The notes under the pieces were generated by a model, which ran no database searches, was not told the DNA's origin, and saw nothing but the letters and a program-made list of their open reading frames with translations. This document shows, in pieces, positions 26,114 through 34,804 of a stretch of 64,000 nt of DNA. Source of the stretch: Geodermatophilaceae bacterium URHA0031. GTDB lineage: Bacteria; Actinomycetota; Actinomycetes; Mycobacteriales; Geodermatophilaceae. The stretch spans positions 248,001 to 312,000 of the forward strand of contig JHVP01000003.1 in assembly GCA_000620205.1 (NCBI GenBank), written 5' to 3'. The translations under genes were made by a program, and so were the position numbers. Each line of letters opens with the position of its first letter. Positions within the stretch are counted from its first letter, which is position 1.

Positions 26114-27478
26114 GTGCCGGCCCTGCCGCGGGCGCTGAGCCCACTCCGGCACCCCGGGTACCGGAGGCTGGCCGCCGCCCTCGTGCTGTCCCTGACCTCC
26201 ACCGGGCTCTACCTGCTGGCCGTGGTGTGGCAGGTGATCGAGCTCGGTGGCGGGCCGGCCGCGCTGTCCCTGGTCAACACCGGCACGGCCGTCGGCATGC
26301 TGCTCACCACGCTGCTCGGCGGCGCGCTGGCCGACCGGGTGCCGCAGCGGCCGATCCTCATCGCCGTCGCCCTGGTCGAGCTTGCCGCGACGTCGGCGGT
26401 CGCCGCGCTCTCGCTGTCCGGGCTGCTGCAGCTGTGGCACCTGGCGGTCGCGTCGTTGCTCGTCGGGCTGGCCCAGGGGCTGTACTACCCGGCGTACTCG
26501 GCCCTGGTCCCGGCGCTGCTGCCGGCCGACGACCTGCTCCCGGCCAACGGCCTGGAGGGGTTCCTCCGGCCGCTGCTGACCCAGGCGGCCGGGCCCGCCG
26601 TCGCCGGCGCGATCGTCGCGGCCACCTCCCCCGGGGTGGCACTGCTCGCGACCGCGGGAGCCGCCCTGGGCGCCGTCCTGGCGCTGCTCGGCCTGCCCGC
26701 GACGCCGCTGCGCCGGGACCTCGCCGCGGAGGCCGCCCGGGACGCGGCGGCCGGCGGGCGGGCGCGGCACCCCGTCGCCGCGGTGCTGGTCGACGTCCGC
26801 GCCGGCTTCGCCTACATGGCAGCGACGCCGTGGCTGCTCTCGACGCTGCTGTTCGCGTCGGTGCTCGTGCTGGTGGTGATCGGCCCGCTGGAGGTGCTCA
26901 CCCCCTTCGCCGTCCGGGAGCAGACCGGCGGCGGACCGACCCAGCACTCGTTGGTGCTGGCCGCCTTCGGCATCGCCGGCGCGGTGGGCTCCCTCGTCGT
27001 CGCCTCGCGGCGGCTGCCGCGTCGCTACCTGACGGTGATGATCATGCTGTGGGGGGCGGGCTGCCTGCCCCTGGCCCTGTTCGGGGTGGCGACCGAGCTG
27101 TGGGTCATGGTGGTCGCCGCGGCCGCCGTCGGTGCCACCTTCGAGGCCGCCACCGTCATCTGGGGCACCCTGCTGCAGCGCCGGGTGCCGCCGGCGATGC
27201 TCGGGCGCGTCTCCAGCCTGGACTTCTTCGTCTCGCTGTCGTTCATGCCGGTGTCCATGGCGCTGGCCGGGCCGGTGAGCGAGCTGATCGGCGTCCCGGC
27301 CACCTTCGCCCTGGCCGGCGCGGTGCCACCGGTGCTGGCCGTCCTGGCCATCGCCGCCGCCCGGCTGCGCGCCGACGAGATCGCCCACCCGCTCGACACC
27401 CCCGACGGTGACCGCTCCGCCGGCGCACCCGACACCGCCGCGGCCGCCGCCCGGCCGCTGGACGCCGAGCTGCGGTGA
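26114..27478 (+). CDS. MFS transporter (enterobactin-exporter/EntS-like)
   Basis: 454-residue permease with about twelve hydrophobic helices. GGALADRVPQRPILI is the MFS loop 2-3 signature. The sequence resembles the MFS_3 exporters (EntS, tetracycline-like), with a cytoplasmic central loop rich in Ala/Arg (RRDLAAEAARDAAAGGRARH). GTG 26114 has a perfect AGGAGGA five nt upstream. The C-terminal tail is hydrophilic. It heads the operon that continues into YbaK, GNAT and carotenoid end-group genes, but a link to carotenoids is not shown by the sequence. Confidence 0.9.
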   Translation: MPALPRALSPLRHPGYRRLAAALVLSLTSTGLYLLAVVWQVIELGGGPAALSLVNTGTAVGMLLTTLLGGALADRVPQRPILIAVALVELAATSAVAALSLSGLLQLWHLAVASLLVGLAQGLYYPAYSALVPALLPADDLLPANGLEGFLRPLLTQAAGPAVAGAIVAATSPGVALLATAGAALGAVLALLGLPATPLRRDLAAEAARDAAAGGRARHPVAAVLVDVRAGFAYMAATPWLLSTLLFASVLVLVVIGPLEVLTPFAVREQTGGGPTQHSLVLAAFGIAGAVGSLVVASRRLPRRYLTVMIMLWGAGCLPLALFGVATELWVMVVAAAAVGATFEAATVIWGTLLQRRVPPAMLGRVSSLDFFVSLSFMPVSMALAGPVSELIGVPATFALAGAVPPVLAVLAIAAARLRADEIAHPLDTPDGDRSAGAPDTAAAAARPLDAELR

Positions 27479-27540
27479 GCCCGCGCACCCTCGTCGTCCC
27501 GGGTGGCACGCCCGGCGGGCGACGGTGGGAGGATCGCCGC

Positions 27541-28074
27541 ATGACCGCAGCGGAGACCCCGCAGCACCCCCGGGTCGCCGAGGTCGCGCAGCTGCTGCGC
27601 GCGGCCGGCGCCGCGGGCGAGGTGCGTGTGCTGCCCGACAGCGCCCGGACCGCCGCGGCGGCCGCCGCCGGGCTGGGGGTCGAGGTCGGCGCGATCGCCA
27701 ACAGCCTGGTGTTCGACGTCGGCGGCGAGCCGCTGCTGGTCCTCACCAGCGGCGCCCACCGGGTCGACGAGGCCCGGGTGGCCGACCTGCTCGGCGTCCC
27801 GGCGGTCACCCGGGCGACACCGGAGTTCGTCCGCCGGCACACCGGGCAGGCGATCGGCGGGGTCGCCCCGATCGGCCACCCCGAGCCGATCGGCACGCTC
27901 GTCGACGTCGAGCTCGCCCGCCACCGGCAGGTGTGGGCCGCCGCCGGGCACCCGCACACCGTCTTCCCGACCAGCTACGACGAGCTGCTGCGACTGACCG
28001 AGGGCACGCCCGCCGAGGTGGGCCCCGGCCCGGTCGAGCGCACCCAGCCCACCGCCGAGGCGGGAGCCCGATGA
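27541..28074 (+). CDS. YbaK/EbsC-family aminoacyl-tRNA deacylase
   Basis: 177-residue protein of the YbaK/ProX editing-domain family, which hydrolyses mischarged aminoacyl-tRNA such as Cys-tRNA(Pro). VEVGAIANSLVFDVGGEPLLVLTSGAHRVD and the glycine motif GQAIGGVAPIGHPEPIGTLVD are the family signatures. ATG 27541 has GGGAGG 8 nt upstream. An upstream GTG 27475, overlapping the MFS stop as GTGA, would add 22 residues without family resemblance. The stop overlaps the GNAT start by 4 bp. Confidence 0.9.
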   Translation: MTAAETPQHPRVAEVAQLLRAAGAAGEVRVLPDSARTAAAAAAGLGVEVGAIANSLVFDVGGEPLLVLTSGAHRVDEARVADLLGVPAVTRATPEFVRRHTGQAIGGVAPIGHPEPIGTLVDVELARHRQVWAAAGHPHTVFPTSYDELLRLTEGTPAEVGPGPVERTQPTAEAGAR

Positions 28075-28649
28075 CCGACACCACCCCCGCCACCCGCGTC
28101 ACCGAGCTGCCCACCCGGTGGATGCGCGACCACCTGCACGAGGCGCTGGCCATCTACGGCGCGGCGATGGGCTACGGCGAGTCGGTGGTCGCCGGCCGCT
28201 ACGGCTACGCCGTCCAGCACACCGAGCGACCGGGCTTCCGGTCCGTCGGCGGCTTCGCCGAGACCCCGGAGGGCGAGCGGCTGGTCGGCTTCGGCTACGG
28301 CTACCTGGTCGCCCCGGGCCAGTGGTGGCACGACCAGGTCCGCAACGCCCTGGACCGCCGGACGGCCAAGCAGTGGCTGCCCGGTGCCTTCGAGGTCTGC
28401 GAGCTGCACGTCCACCCCGACCACCAGAGCCGCGGCCTGGGCCGGCAGCTGCTGCACGCCCTGCTGGCCGACCTGCCGCACCCCGCGGCGCTGCTGAGCA
28501 CCCCGGACACCGACACGAAGGCCTTCCGGCTCTACCACGCCGACGGCTTCGTCGACCTGGCCCGCGGCTACCACTTCCCCGGTGACGCCCGGCCCTTCGC
28601 GATCCTCGGCGCCCGGCTGCCGCTGGCCCCCCCGGCGCTGAGGGACTGA
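28071..28649 (+). CDS. GNAT-family N-acetyltransferase
   Basis: 192-residue acetyltransferase. The acetyl-CoA-binding segment is VCELHVHPDHQSRGLGRQLLHALL (Q/RxxGxG/A form SRGLGR). FRLYHADGFVDLARGYHF is the C-terminal GNAT strand region. The substrate is unknown. It is coupled on both sides: ATGA with the YbaK gene and CTGA with the downstream FAD oxidoreductase. A GNAT gene also lies near this position in the M. tuberculosis gene order (Rv2170, from memory), but I cannot tell whether it is orthologous. Confidence 0.88.
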   Translation: MTDTTPATRVTELPTRWMRDHLHEALAIYGAAMGYGESVVAGRYGYAVQHTERPGFRSVGGFAETPEGERLVGFGYGYLVAPGQWWHDQVRNALDRRTAKQWLPGAFEVCELHVHPDHQSRGLGRQLLHALLADLPHPAALLSTPDTDTKAFRLYHADGFVDLARGYHFPGDARPFAILGARLPLAPPALRD

Positions 28650-30295
28650 TCCCGGTTCCCGACCCCCGCGACACCACGGTCGACGCCGTCGTCGTCGGCT
28701 CGGGCCACAACGGGCTCGTCGCCGCCTGCCACCTGGCCCGGGCCGGCCTGTCGGTCGAGGTGGTCGAGTCCGACTCCGTCCTCGGCGGCGCCGTCTCCAC
28801 CGTCGAGCGGTGGCCCGGGGTCCGCGTCGACCGGGGCTCCAGCGCGCACGTGATCATCCGGCACAGCGGGATCGTCGAGGAGCTCGAGCTCGAGCGGTTC
28901 GGGCTGCGCTACGTCGACTGCGACCCGTGGGGCTTCGCCCCCGCACCGGTGCCCGGGGACGACGGGTCCGACGGTCGGCCGCTGGTCTTCTCCGTCGACC
29001 TCGACGCCACCTGCGCCTCGATCGCGGCGGCCTGCGGGGACGCCGACGCCGCCGCCTACCGCCGGTTCGTCGAGGTCTGGGGACCGCGCAGCGCCGCGGT
29101 GGTCCGGGCGTTCGGCGACCGGCCGAGCCCGGCGCGGCTGGCCCGCCACCTGTGGCCGATCGGCTCGCGACGCCCGCGGACTCCGGGCGGGGAGATCGCC
29201 GTCGACTTCCTCGGCTCCGGTGACGCCCTGCTGGACCGCTGGTTCTCCTCCGAACGGCTGAAGGCCGCGCTGGCCTGGTTCGGCGCGCAGTCCGGCCCCC
29301 CGATGTCCGAGCCCGGCACGGCGGCGATGGTCGGCTGGGTCGCGCTGCTGCACGACGTCCCGCCCGGCCACCCGGTCGGCGGTTCCGGCGGCCTCACCCA
29401 GGCGCTGGCGGCCCGGCTGGCCGCCGACGGCGGCCGGGTGACCCTCGGGGACGGCGCCGCGCGGCTGCTCGTCGACGGGCCGGCCGGCGCCCGGCGGGTC
29501 ACCGGCGTGCAGACGACGTCGGGACGGCGGATCACCGCGCCCGTGGTCGTCGCCGCCTGCCACGTGCTGGCCACCCGGGCGCTCGCCGGGGACGACGCGC
29601 CCCCGGCGCTCGCCGACGCGGACCCCCCGCTGGGCAACGGCTTCGGCCTGGTGCTGCGGGCGCAGACGAACGCGCTCCCGGCCTACCCCGGCGTCGGGGA
29701 GGAGGCGCTGCAGGGGCTGCAGCTGCTGTGCACCGACCGTGCCCAGCTGGCCCGCGCGCACGGCGACTGGCTGGCCGGGGAGGTCCCCCGCGAGCCGGTG
29801 CCGCTGGCGATGTCGTTCTCCGCCAGCGACCCGACCCTCGCGCCGGCCGGCCAGCACGTCGTCACCGTCTGGGGCCAGTGGTACCCCTACGCCCTCGCGG
29901 ACGGTTCCGACTGGGAGACCCTGGCCGAGCCGGCCGCCCGGCAGCTGATCGCCGCCGTCGACCGGTACGCCCCCGGTTTCGCCGACTCGGTACAGCGGCT
30001 GTACGTGCAGACGCCGCTGCGGCTGGAGCAGGAACTGTCGCTGCTCCGTGGCAACGTGATGCACGTGGAGATGAGCCTGGCCAGCATGTTCGGCTTCCGG
30101 CCGACACCAGCGCTGTCGGGCCACCGGGTGCCCGGGCTCGACGGGCTCTACCTCACCGGCGCCTCCACGCACCCCGGCGGCGGGGTCTCGGGCAACTCCG
30201 GCCGCACCGCCGCCCGGGTGGTGCTGGCCGACCGGCGCCCCGCTGCCCGGCTGCGGGCGGAGGTCGGCCACCGCCTCCGGGCGCTGCGCCGGTGA
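28646..30295 (+). CDS. CrtD/CrtO-like FAD-dependent carotenoid desaturase-family oxidoreductase, probable CTG start
   Basis: 549-residue amine-oxidase-fold flavoprotein. The dinucleotide-binding N-terminus AVVVGSGHNGLVAACHLARAGL is present only if translation starts before GTG 28760. From the in-frame stop at 28583 to that motif there is no ATG, GTG or TTG. CTG 28646, overlapping the GNAT stop as CTGA, is the only plausible start. The C-terminal LYLTGASTHPGGGVSGNSG is the FAD signature of phytoene-desaturase-type enzymes. The CruF-like gene directly behind it suggests action on carotenoids, for example 3',4'-desaturation or ketolation. It is clearly distinct from the crtI at 43045. Confidence 0.85.
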   Translation: MIPVPDPRDTTVDAVVVGSGHNGLVAACHLARAGLSVEVVESDSVLGGAVSTVERWPGVRVDRGSSAHVIIRHSGIVEELELERFGLRYVDCDPWGFAPAPVPGDDGSDGRPLVFSVDLDATCASIAAACGDADAAAYRRFVEVWGPRSAAVVRAFGDRPSPARLARHLWPIGSRRPRTPGGEIAVDFLGSGDALLDRWFSSERLKAALAWFGAQSGPPMSEPGTAAMVGWVALLHDVPPGHPVGGSGGLTQALAARLAADGGRVTLGDGAARLLVDGPAGARRVTGVQTTSGRRITAPVVVAACHVLATRALAGDDAPPALADADPPLGNGFGLVLRAQTNALPAYPGVGEEALQGLQLLCTDRAQLARAHGDWLAGEVPREPVPLAMSFSASDPTLAPAGQHVVTVWGQWYPYALADGSDWETLAEPAARQLIAAVDRYAPGFADSVQRLYVQTPLRLEQELSLLRGNVMHVEMSLASMFGFRPTPALSGHRVPGLDGLYLTGASTHPGGGVSGNSGRTAARVVLADRRPAARLRAEVGHRLRALRR

Positions 30296-31068
30296 CCGCG
30301 GCGCTCACCCTCGCGCGCCCGGCCGGCCGCGGCTGGGTCCCGGTGGTCCCGGCGCTCCTGCTGGTCGCCACGGCGATCGCCTACCCGCTCACCGACGGTG
30401 CCGCCCGGGACGCGGTGAGCTGGGCGATCGTGCTGCTGGGCGCCACCGTCTCGGTGGCCCACGCGGCGGTGAGCCGCGGCCGGCGCACCGGGCTGGCCGT
30501 CCTGGGGCTGGTCGCCGCGGTGGCGGTGCTGTTCGAGGCGCTGGGCCTGGCCACCGGGTTCCCCTACGGCGAGTACTCCTACAGCGACGAGCTCGGGCCC
30601 ACGCTGCTGGGCGTGCCGTTCCTGGTCCCGCTGGCGTGGCTGATGATGGCCTGGCCCAGCTGGGTGCTCGCCGCCTGGCTGGCCCCCCGCTCGCGGCCGG
30701 CGCGGGTGCTGGTCGCCGCCTACGTCTTCGCCGGCTGGGACGTCGTGCTGGACCCGCAGATGGTGCAGGCCGGGTACTGGCGCTGGGCGCACCCCTCCCC
30801 CGGCCTGCCCGGCATCGGCACGGTGCCGTTGACCAACCTGGCCGGCTGGCTGCTGGCCGGGGTGGTGCTGATGACCCTGCTGGACCTGCTGGCCCGGCCC
30901 GCCCGCTCCGGCACCTCCGACGCCGCGCCCCTGCTCGTGCTGACCTGGATGACGCTCGGGGGCGCGCTCGCGCACGCCGGCTGGCTGGGGCTCCCCGGGT
31001 CGGCGGCGTGGGCCGCGGTGCTGGCGCTGCCGGTGCTCGCCGCGGTGGCCGTGCGGCTGCGCCGGTGA
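30292..31068 (+). CDS. cruF: CruF-like carotenoid hydratase (carotenoid biosynthesis membrane protein)
   Basis: 258-residue protein with seven to eight hydrophobic helices. The family motifs are GFPYGEYSYSDELGPTLLGVP and AGWDVVLDPQMVQAGYWRW. CruF proteins add water across the 1',2' double bond of the acyclic (psi) end of gamma-carotene-type pigments. GTG 30292 overlaps the upstream flavoprotein stop (GTGA), and its own stop overlaps the glycosyltransferase start. The pairing with a glycosyltransferase is the usual CruF-CruG arrangement. Confidence 0.88.
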   Translation: MTAALTLARPAGRGWVPVVPALLLVATAIAYPLTDGAARDAVSWAIVLLGATVSVAHAAVSRGRRTGLAVLGLVAAVAVLFEALGLATGFPYGEYSYSDELGPTLLGVPFLVPLAWLMMAWPSWVLAAWLAPRSRPARVLVAAYVFAGWDVVLDPQMVQAGYWRWAHPSPGLPGIGTVPLTNLAGWLLAGVVLMTLLDLLARPARSGTSDAAPLLVLTWMTLGGALAHAGWLGLPGSAAWAAVLALPVLAAVAVRLRR

Positions 31069-32168
31069 GCAGGCTGGTGCGGGTCTGCGCCGGGCTGTCC
31101 GTGCTGGGTGCGCTGCACGCCGTGGTCAACACCGCGCTGCTGCGCCGTCCCCCCGCCGCACCCCGGCCGGTGCAGCAGCGGGTGGGCGTGGTGCTGCCGG
31201 TGCGTGACGAGGCCGGCCAGGTGGGCGCCTGCCTGGCTGCCGTCCTCGCCCAGCGCGGCGTCGACGCGCTGCGGGTGGTGGTCGTCGACGACGGCTCCAC
31301 CGACGGCACCGCCGCCGAGGTCCGCGCGGTGGCCGACGCCCGGGTCGCCCTGCTGCCGGGCAGCCCGCCGGCCCCGGGCTGGCTGGGCAAGCCGAACGCC
31401 TGCGCGCAGGGCGCGGTGGCCGCCGGCGACGTCGACGTGCTGGTGTTCCTCGACGCCGACGTCCGGCTGCAGCCGCAAGCGATCGCGCGGGCCGCGGCCG
31501 TGCTGGACGACGCCGGCCTGGACCTGGTCTCCCCCTGGCCGCGGCAGCTGGCCGGCAGCGCGGCCGAGCGGCTGGTCCAGCCGCTGCAGCAGTGGCTGTG
31601 GGGCACGCTGCTCCCGCTGCGGCTCGCCGAGCGCTCCCCCCGGCCGTCGCTGGCCGCCGCCAACGGGCAGTTCCTGGTGGTCCGCCGCGCGGCCTACGAG
31701 CGGGCCGGCGGGCACGCAGCGGTCCGCGGCGAGGTGATCGAGGACGTCGCCCTGCTGCGCGCGGTGAAGGCGTCCGGCGGCCGCGGGGTGGTCGTCGAAG
31801 GCTCCACCCTGGCGAGCTGCCGGATGTACGACGGCTGGGCCGGCGTGCGGGACGGCTACGCGAAGTCGCTGTGGTCGGCGCTCGGGAGCCGGCCTCCCGC
31901 GGCCGTCGCCGCGGCCGTCGGCCTCAGCGCCGTCTGGCTGCTGCCACCGCTGGCGGCGCTGGCGGGCTCGCGCGCCGGGCTGGCCGGGTACGCCGCCGGG
32001 GTCGCCGGCCGGGCGGTGGTCGCGGGCCGCACCGGCGGCCGGGTGTGGCCGGACGCGCTGGCCCACCCGGTGTCGATCGCGCTGCTGGACGTGCTGGTCG
32101 CCCGGTCGGTCACCGGTCACCGGCGCGGCAGGCTGCAGTGGCGGGGGCGGACGCTGCCGCCGCCCTGA
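31065..32168 (+). CDS. Family 2 glycosyltransferase (CruG-like)
   Basis: 367-residue inverting GT-A glycosyltransferase. VGVVLPVRDEAGQVGACL begins the nucleotide-sugar domain, VVVDDGSTDGTAAEV contains the donor-binding DD, VFLDADVRLQPQAI contains the metal-binding DxD, and VIEDVALLRAVKASGG contains the catalytic ED. C-terminal hydrophobic helices (VAAAVGLSAVWLLPPLAALAG) anchor it in the membrane. Its position suggests it glycosylates the hydroxyl created by the CruF-like hydratase. The start GTG 31065 overlaps the upstream stop. It is the last gene of the plus-strand run and ends 6 nt from the convergent nuclease gene. Confidence 0.87.
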   Translation: MSRLVRVCAGLSVLGALHAVVNTALLRRPPAAPRPVQQRVGVVLPVRDEAGQVGACLAAVLAQRGVDALRVVVVDDGSTDGTAAEVRAVADARVALLPGSPPAPGWLGKPNACAQGAVAAGDVDVLVFLDADVRLQPQAIARAAAVLDDAGLDLVSPWPRQLAGSAAERLVQPLQQWLWGTLLPLRLAERSPRPSLAAANGQFLVVRRAAYERAGGHAAVRGEVIEDVALLRAVKASGGRGVVVEGSTLASCRMYDGWAGVRDGYAKSLWSALGSRPPAAVAAAVGLSAVWLLPPLAALAGSRAGLAGYAAGVAGRAVVAGRTGGRVWPDALAHPVSIALLDVLVARSVTGHRRGRLQWRGRTLPPP

Positions 32169-32174
32169 CCCGGG

Positions 32175-33014
32175 TCAGAGCCGGCCCCAGCTGCCCGGCG
32201 GGTGGTCGGGCACGGCCAGGTCGGCGACGACCCCGAAGTGGTCGCTGGCCCAGACGCCCTCGACCGGGCGGTCGAGCACCCGGTCACAGCCGAGCACGCG
32301 CAGCGTCGGTCCGTGGGCGCCGGCGCGGACGAGCACGTGGTCGATCCGCCGGGACACCGCCGTGGCCACCTCCCCGGCGCGTACCAGGGGGTTCTCGCTG
32401 CTGAAGGTGTGCCCGGGGTCGTGCGGGCGCACCGTCTCCCAGGCGTCCTGATAGCAGACGCTGACCCCGTCCAGCGACCGGAGGCCGCGCCAGAACTGCA
32501 TGCTGGCCGCCTCGGGGGTGGCGTCGAAGTCGCCGAGCACCACGGCGTGGGCGGACCCGACGTGCTCCTCGACCGCCCGGGCGGCCCGGAGAGCCTGCCG
32601 TTCGCGCTCCGCCTCGGCGCCGAACTCCCAGCTGGGCTTGTGGTGGGCGACCAGCAGCCACCCGACCGCCGTGTCCAGCTCCACGATCGAGGTCGCGCAC
32701 CAGGGCAGGGCCTGCGACGCCGGGCGGATCCGCTGGTCCAGCTCGACGACCGGGCGGTGCGGTGCCCGGGTCGCCAGGACGGCACCGACCCCGTCGTCGG
32801 AGGGGTGGCCGAGCTGCCGGACGTGCCACCCGGGGCCGAGCAGCTCCTCGACGATGCCGGGCGCCGGGCCGATCGGGACCTCCTGCAGCGCCACCACGTC
32901 GGCGTCCAGTCGCTGCAGGGCGCGGCCGAGGACCACCCGCCGGTGTTCCCAGCCCGGGTTCGCGGGCCCGAGCACGTTCATCGTGACCACGCGCAGCCGG
33001 CGGTCCTCGGACAT
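32175..33014 (-). CDS. Endonuclease/exonuclease/phosphatase family protein
   Basis: 279-residue protein of the EEP (DNase I-like) superfamily. RVVTMNVLGPANPGWEHR starts the fold with the metal-coordinating Asn, VVALQEVPIG carries the catalytic Glu, VVLGDFDATPEAASMQF carries the Asp/Asn pair, and GVWASDHFGVVADLAV carries the terminal Asp-His. No signal peptide is seen. The substrate could be DNA, a phosphoester metabolite or a lipid. The sequence does not decide. ATG 33014 is 42 nt from the divergent flavin reductase start. Confidence 0.87.
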   Translation of the reverse strand: MSEDRRLRVVTMNVLGPANPGWEHRRVVLGRALQRLDADVVALQEVPIGPAPGIVEELLGPGWHVRQLGHPSDDGVGAVLATRAPHRPVVELDQRIRPASQALPWCATSIVELDTAVGWLLVAHHKPSWEFGAEAERERQALRAARAVEEHVGSAHAVVLGDFDATPEAASMQFWRGLRSLDGVSVCYQDAWETVRPHDPGHTFSSENPLVRAGEVATAVSRRIDHVLVRAGAHGPTLRVLGCDRVLDRPVEGVWASDHFGVVADLAVPDHPPGSWGRL

Positions 33015-33055
33015 GCCGACCAGTGTGCCTCGCGCCGGTGGGCGACGATGGGCTG

Positions 33056-33712
33056 GTGACCGACCCGAGCAGCCCCGAACGCGTGCACTTCGACCCGGCC
33101 GAGATGGAGCCGGGTGCCTTCTACCGGGTGCTGAACTCGGTGGTCGTGCCCCGGCCGATCGCCTGGGTGTGCAGCCGCTCGGCCGAGGGGGTGCTCAACC
33201 TGGCCCCGCACTCCTTCTACACGGTCGCCTGCGTCGACCCGCCGGTCGTCCAGTTCACCTCGGTGGGCCGCAAGGACTCGCTCAACAACGCCGAGCAGAC
33301 CCGCGAGTTCACCGTCAGCCTCACCCCCGAGGCGCTGTTCGAGCAGGTCAACGCCACCGGCACGGACTTCCCGCCGGAGCACGACGAGGCCGAGCACACC
33401 GGGGTCCGGCTGGAGCCCAGCGAGGTCGTGGGGGTGCCCCGGGTGGCCGAGTCGCCCGTGTCGCTCGAGTGCGTCCTGCACGGCACCGTGTCCTTCGGGG
33501 ACAGCACCGTGGTCTTCGGCCGGGTGGTGCACATCGCCGTCCACGGCACGGCCGTGCGCGACGGCCGGCCGCGGATCGAGGAGCTGCGGCCGCTGGCCCG
33601 GCTCGGCGGCAACGAGTGGTCGACGATCGGCGAGGTCAAGGAGATCCGCCGTATCCCCTACCGCCGCTGGGAGGAGGACCCGAGCATCGGCGACCGGCTG
33701 CGCGGCGGCTGA
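33056..33712 (+). CDS. Flavin reductase family protein (FMN-binding split barrel)
   Basis: 218-residue protein. NSVVVPRPIAWVCSRSAEGVLNLAPHSFYTVAC is the typical N-terminal FMN-binding segment, VQFTSVGRKDSLNNAEQTREFTV follows, and a C-terminal DRLRGG ends it. These proteins are FMN reductases or FMN-binding oxidases of flexible function. Codon 33056 (GTG) is chosen because upstream residues are not conserved-looking. The gene ends 3 nt before a 26-bp perfect palindrome. Confidence 0.88.
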   Translation: MTDPSSPERVHFDPAEMEPGAFYRVLNSVVVPRPIAWVCSRSAEGVLNLAPHSFYTVACVDPPVVQFTSVGRKDSLNNAEQTREFTVSLTPEALFEQVNATGTDFPPEHDEAEHTGVRLEPSEVVGVPRVAESPVSLECVLHGTVSFGDSTVVFGRVVHIAVHGTAVRDGRPRIEELRPLARLGGNEWSTIGEVKEIRRIPYRRWEEDPSIGDRLRGG

Positions 33713-33715
33713 CGG

Positions 33716-33741
33716 AGGGCCATGTTGGCCAACATGGCCCT
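33716..33741. terminator. 26-bp perfect palindrome between convergent genes
   Basis: Arms AGGGCCATGTTGG (33716-33728) and CCAACATGGCCCT (33729-33741) are exact complements with no spacer. It starts 3 nt after the flavin reductase stop and lies 10 nt from the adenosine kinase stop, so it is placed as a bidirectional terminator. A zero-loop palindrome could also be a protein-binding site. Confidence 0.65.
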
Positions 33742-33751
33742 GCGTGGGTCC

Positions 33752-34729
33752 TCAGCCGGGCAGGAAGGGGGCGACCTCGTCGGCGGCGTCGGCGCCGAAG
33801 GCATCGGCGAACCGGGTCAGGAAGAGCTCGCGCGGGAGCGAGTACTCCTGGGTGCCGATCACCTCGACCGCCGCCGTCGCCACGGCGGAGCCGACCTGGG
33901 TGGCCCGCTCGACGCCCAGCCCCCACTGCCGGGCGGCCACGAACCCGGCGCGCAGCGCGTCGCCGCCGCCGGTGGGCTCGACCGGCTTGGTCTCCGGCAC
34001 GGCGATCACCTCGATCGTCTCGGCGCCGGCCCGCTCGACGCGCACCCCGTTGGCGGCCCGGGTGGTGACCCAGGTGCCGACCCGGGCGAGCACCTCGGCG
34101 TCGGTCCAGCCGGTCTTCTGCAGCAGCAGCGCGTGCTCGTACTCGTTGGTGAACAGCAGGTCCGCGCCCTCCACGAGCTCCCGGATCAGCTCGCCGTCGG
34201 CCCACGCCAGCTGCTGGGAGGGGTCGGCGAGGAACGGGTAGCCGCGGTCGCGGCACTCCCGCGTGTGCTGGGCCATCGCGGTCGGGTCGTTGGGCCCGAC
34301 GACGACCAGGTCGACGCGGCCGACCCGCTTCTCGACCGGCGCCAGCTCGATCAGCGAGGCCTCCGACATCGCCCCCGAGTAGAAGGAGGCGATCTGGTTG
34401 TTCGCCGCGTCCGTCGTGCAGGTGAAGCGGGCGGTGTGCTTCAGCTCCGACCAGTGCACGCTGCCGGTGTCCACGCCGTGCCGGGTCAGCCAGGAGTCGT
34501 AGTCGTCGAAGTCGCTGCCGACCGCGCCGACCAGCACCGGCCGCAGCCCGAGCAGCCCGAGCCCGTAGGCCATGTTGGCCCCGGCACCCCCGCGGTGCTG
34601 CACCAGGTCGTCGACCAGGAAGGAGAGGGAGACGTTCTCCATCTTCCCCTCGACGAACTGGTCGGTGAACCTGCCGGGGAAGGTCATCAGGTGGTCCGTG
34701 GCGATCGAACCGGTCACGAGGACGGACAT
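33752..34729 (-). CDS. adoK: Adenosine kinase (PfkB family)
   Basis: 325-residue sugar/nucleoside kinase very close in sequence to the mycobacterial adenosine kinase Rv2202c, as I remember it: VTGSIATDHLMTFPGRF at the N-terminus, VSLSFLVDDLVQHRGGAGANMAYG, TARFTCTTDAANNQIASFYSGAMSEA, and LADPSQQLA. The anion hole and catalytic Asp are in PTGGGDALRAGFVAARQWGL. ATG 34729 is preferred over an upstream frame extension to 34801. It salvages adenosine to AMP. It stands alone, flanked by a palindrome on its 3' side. Confidence 0.92.
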   Translation of the reverse strand: MSVLVTGSIATDHLMTFPGRFTDQFVEGKMENVSLSFLVDDLVQHRGGAGANMAYGLGLLGLRPVLVGAVGSDFDDYDSWLTRHGVDTGSVHWSELKHTARFTCTTDAANNQIASFYSGAMSEASLIELAPVEKRVGRVDLVVVGPNDPTAMAQHTRECRDRGYPFLADPSQQLAWADGELIRELVEGADLLFTNEYEHALLLQKTGWTDAEVLARVGTWVTTRAANGVRVERAGAETIEVIAVPETKPVEPTGGGDALRAGFVAARQWGLGVERATQVGSAVATAAVEVIGTQEYSLPRELFLTRFADAFGADAADEVAPFLPG

Positions 34730-34804
34730 GCGGAGCTCTCCCGAGAACGGCGGCCGCCATGGCCGGCTGACCCGGCCGGGCACCGGCACCGGGGCGGCCA
34801 CAGC

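Noticed and set aside
28760-30295. GTG 28760 as start of the CrtD-like flavoprotein
   Set aside because: This start removes the conserved FAD-binding segment AVVVGSGHNGLVAA, which is encoded in frame just upstream.
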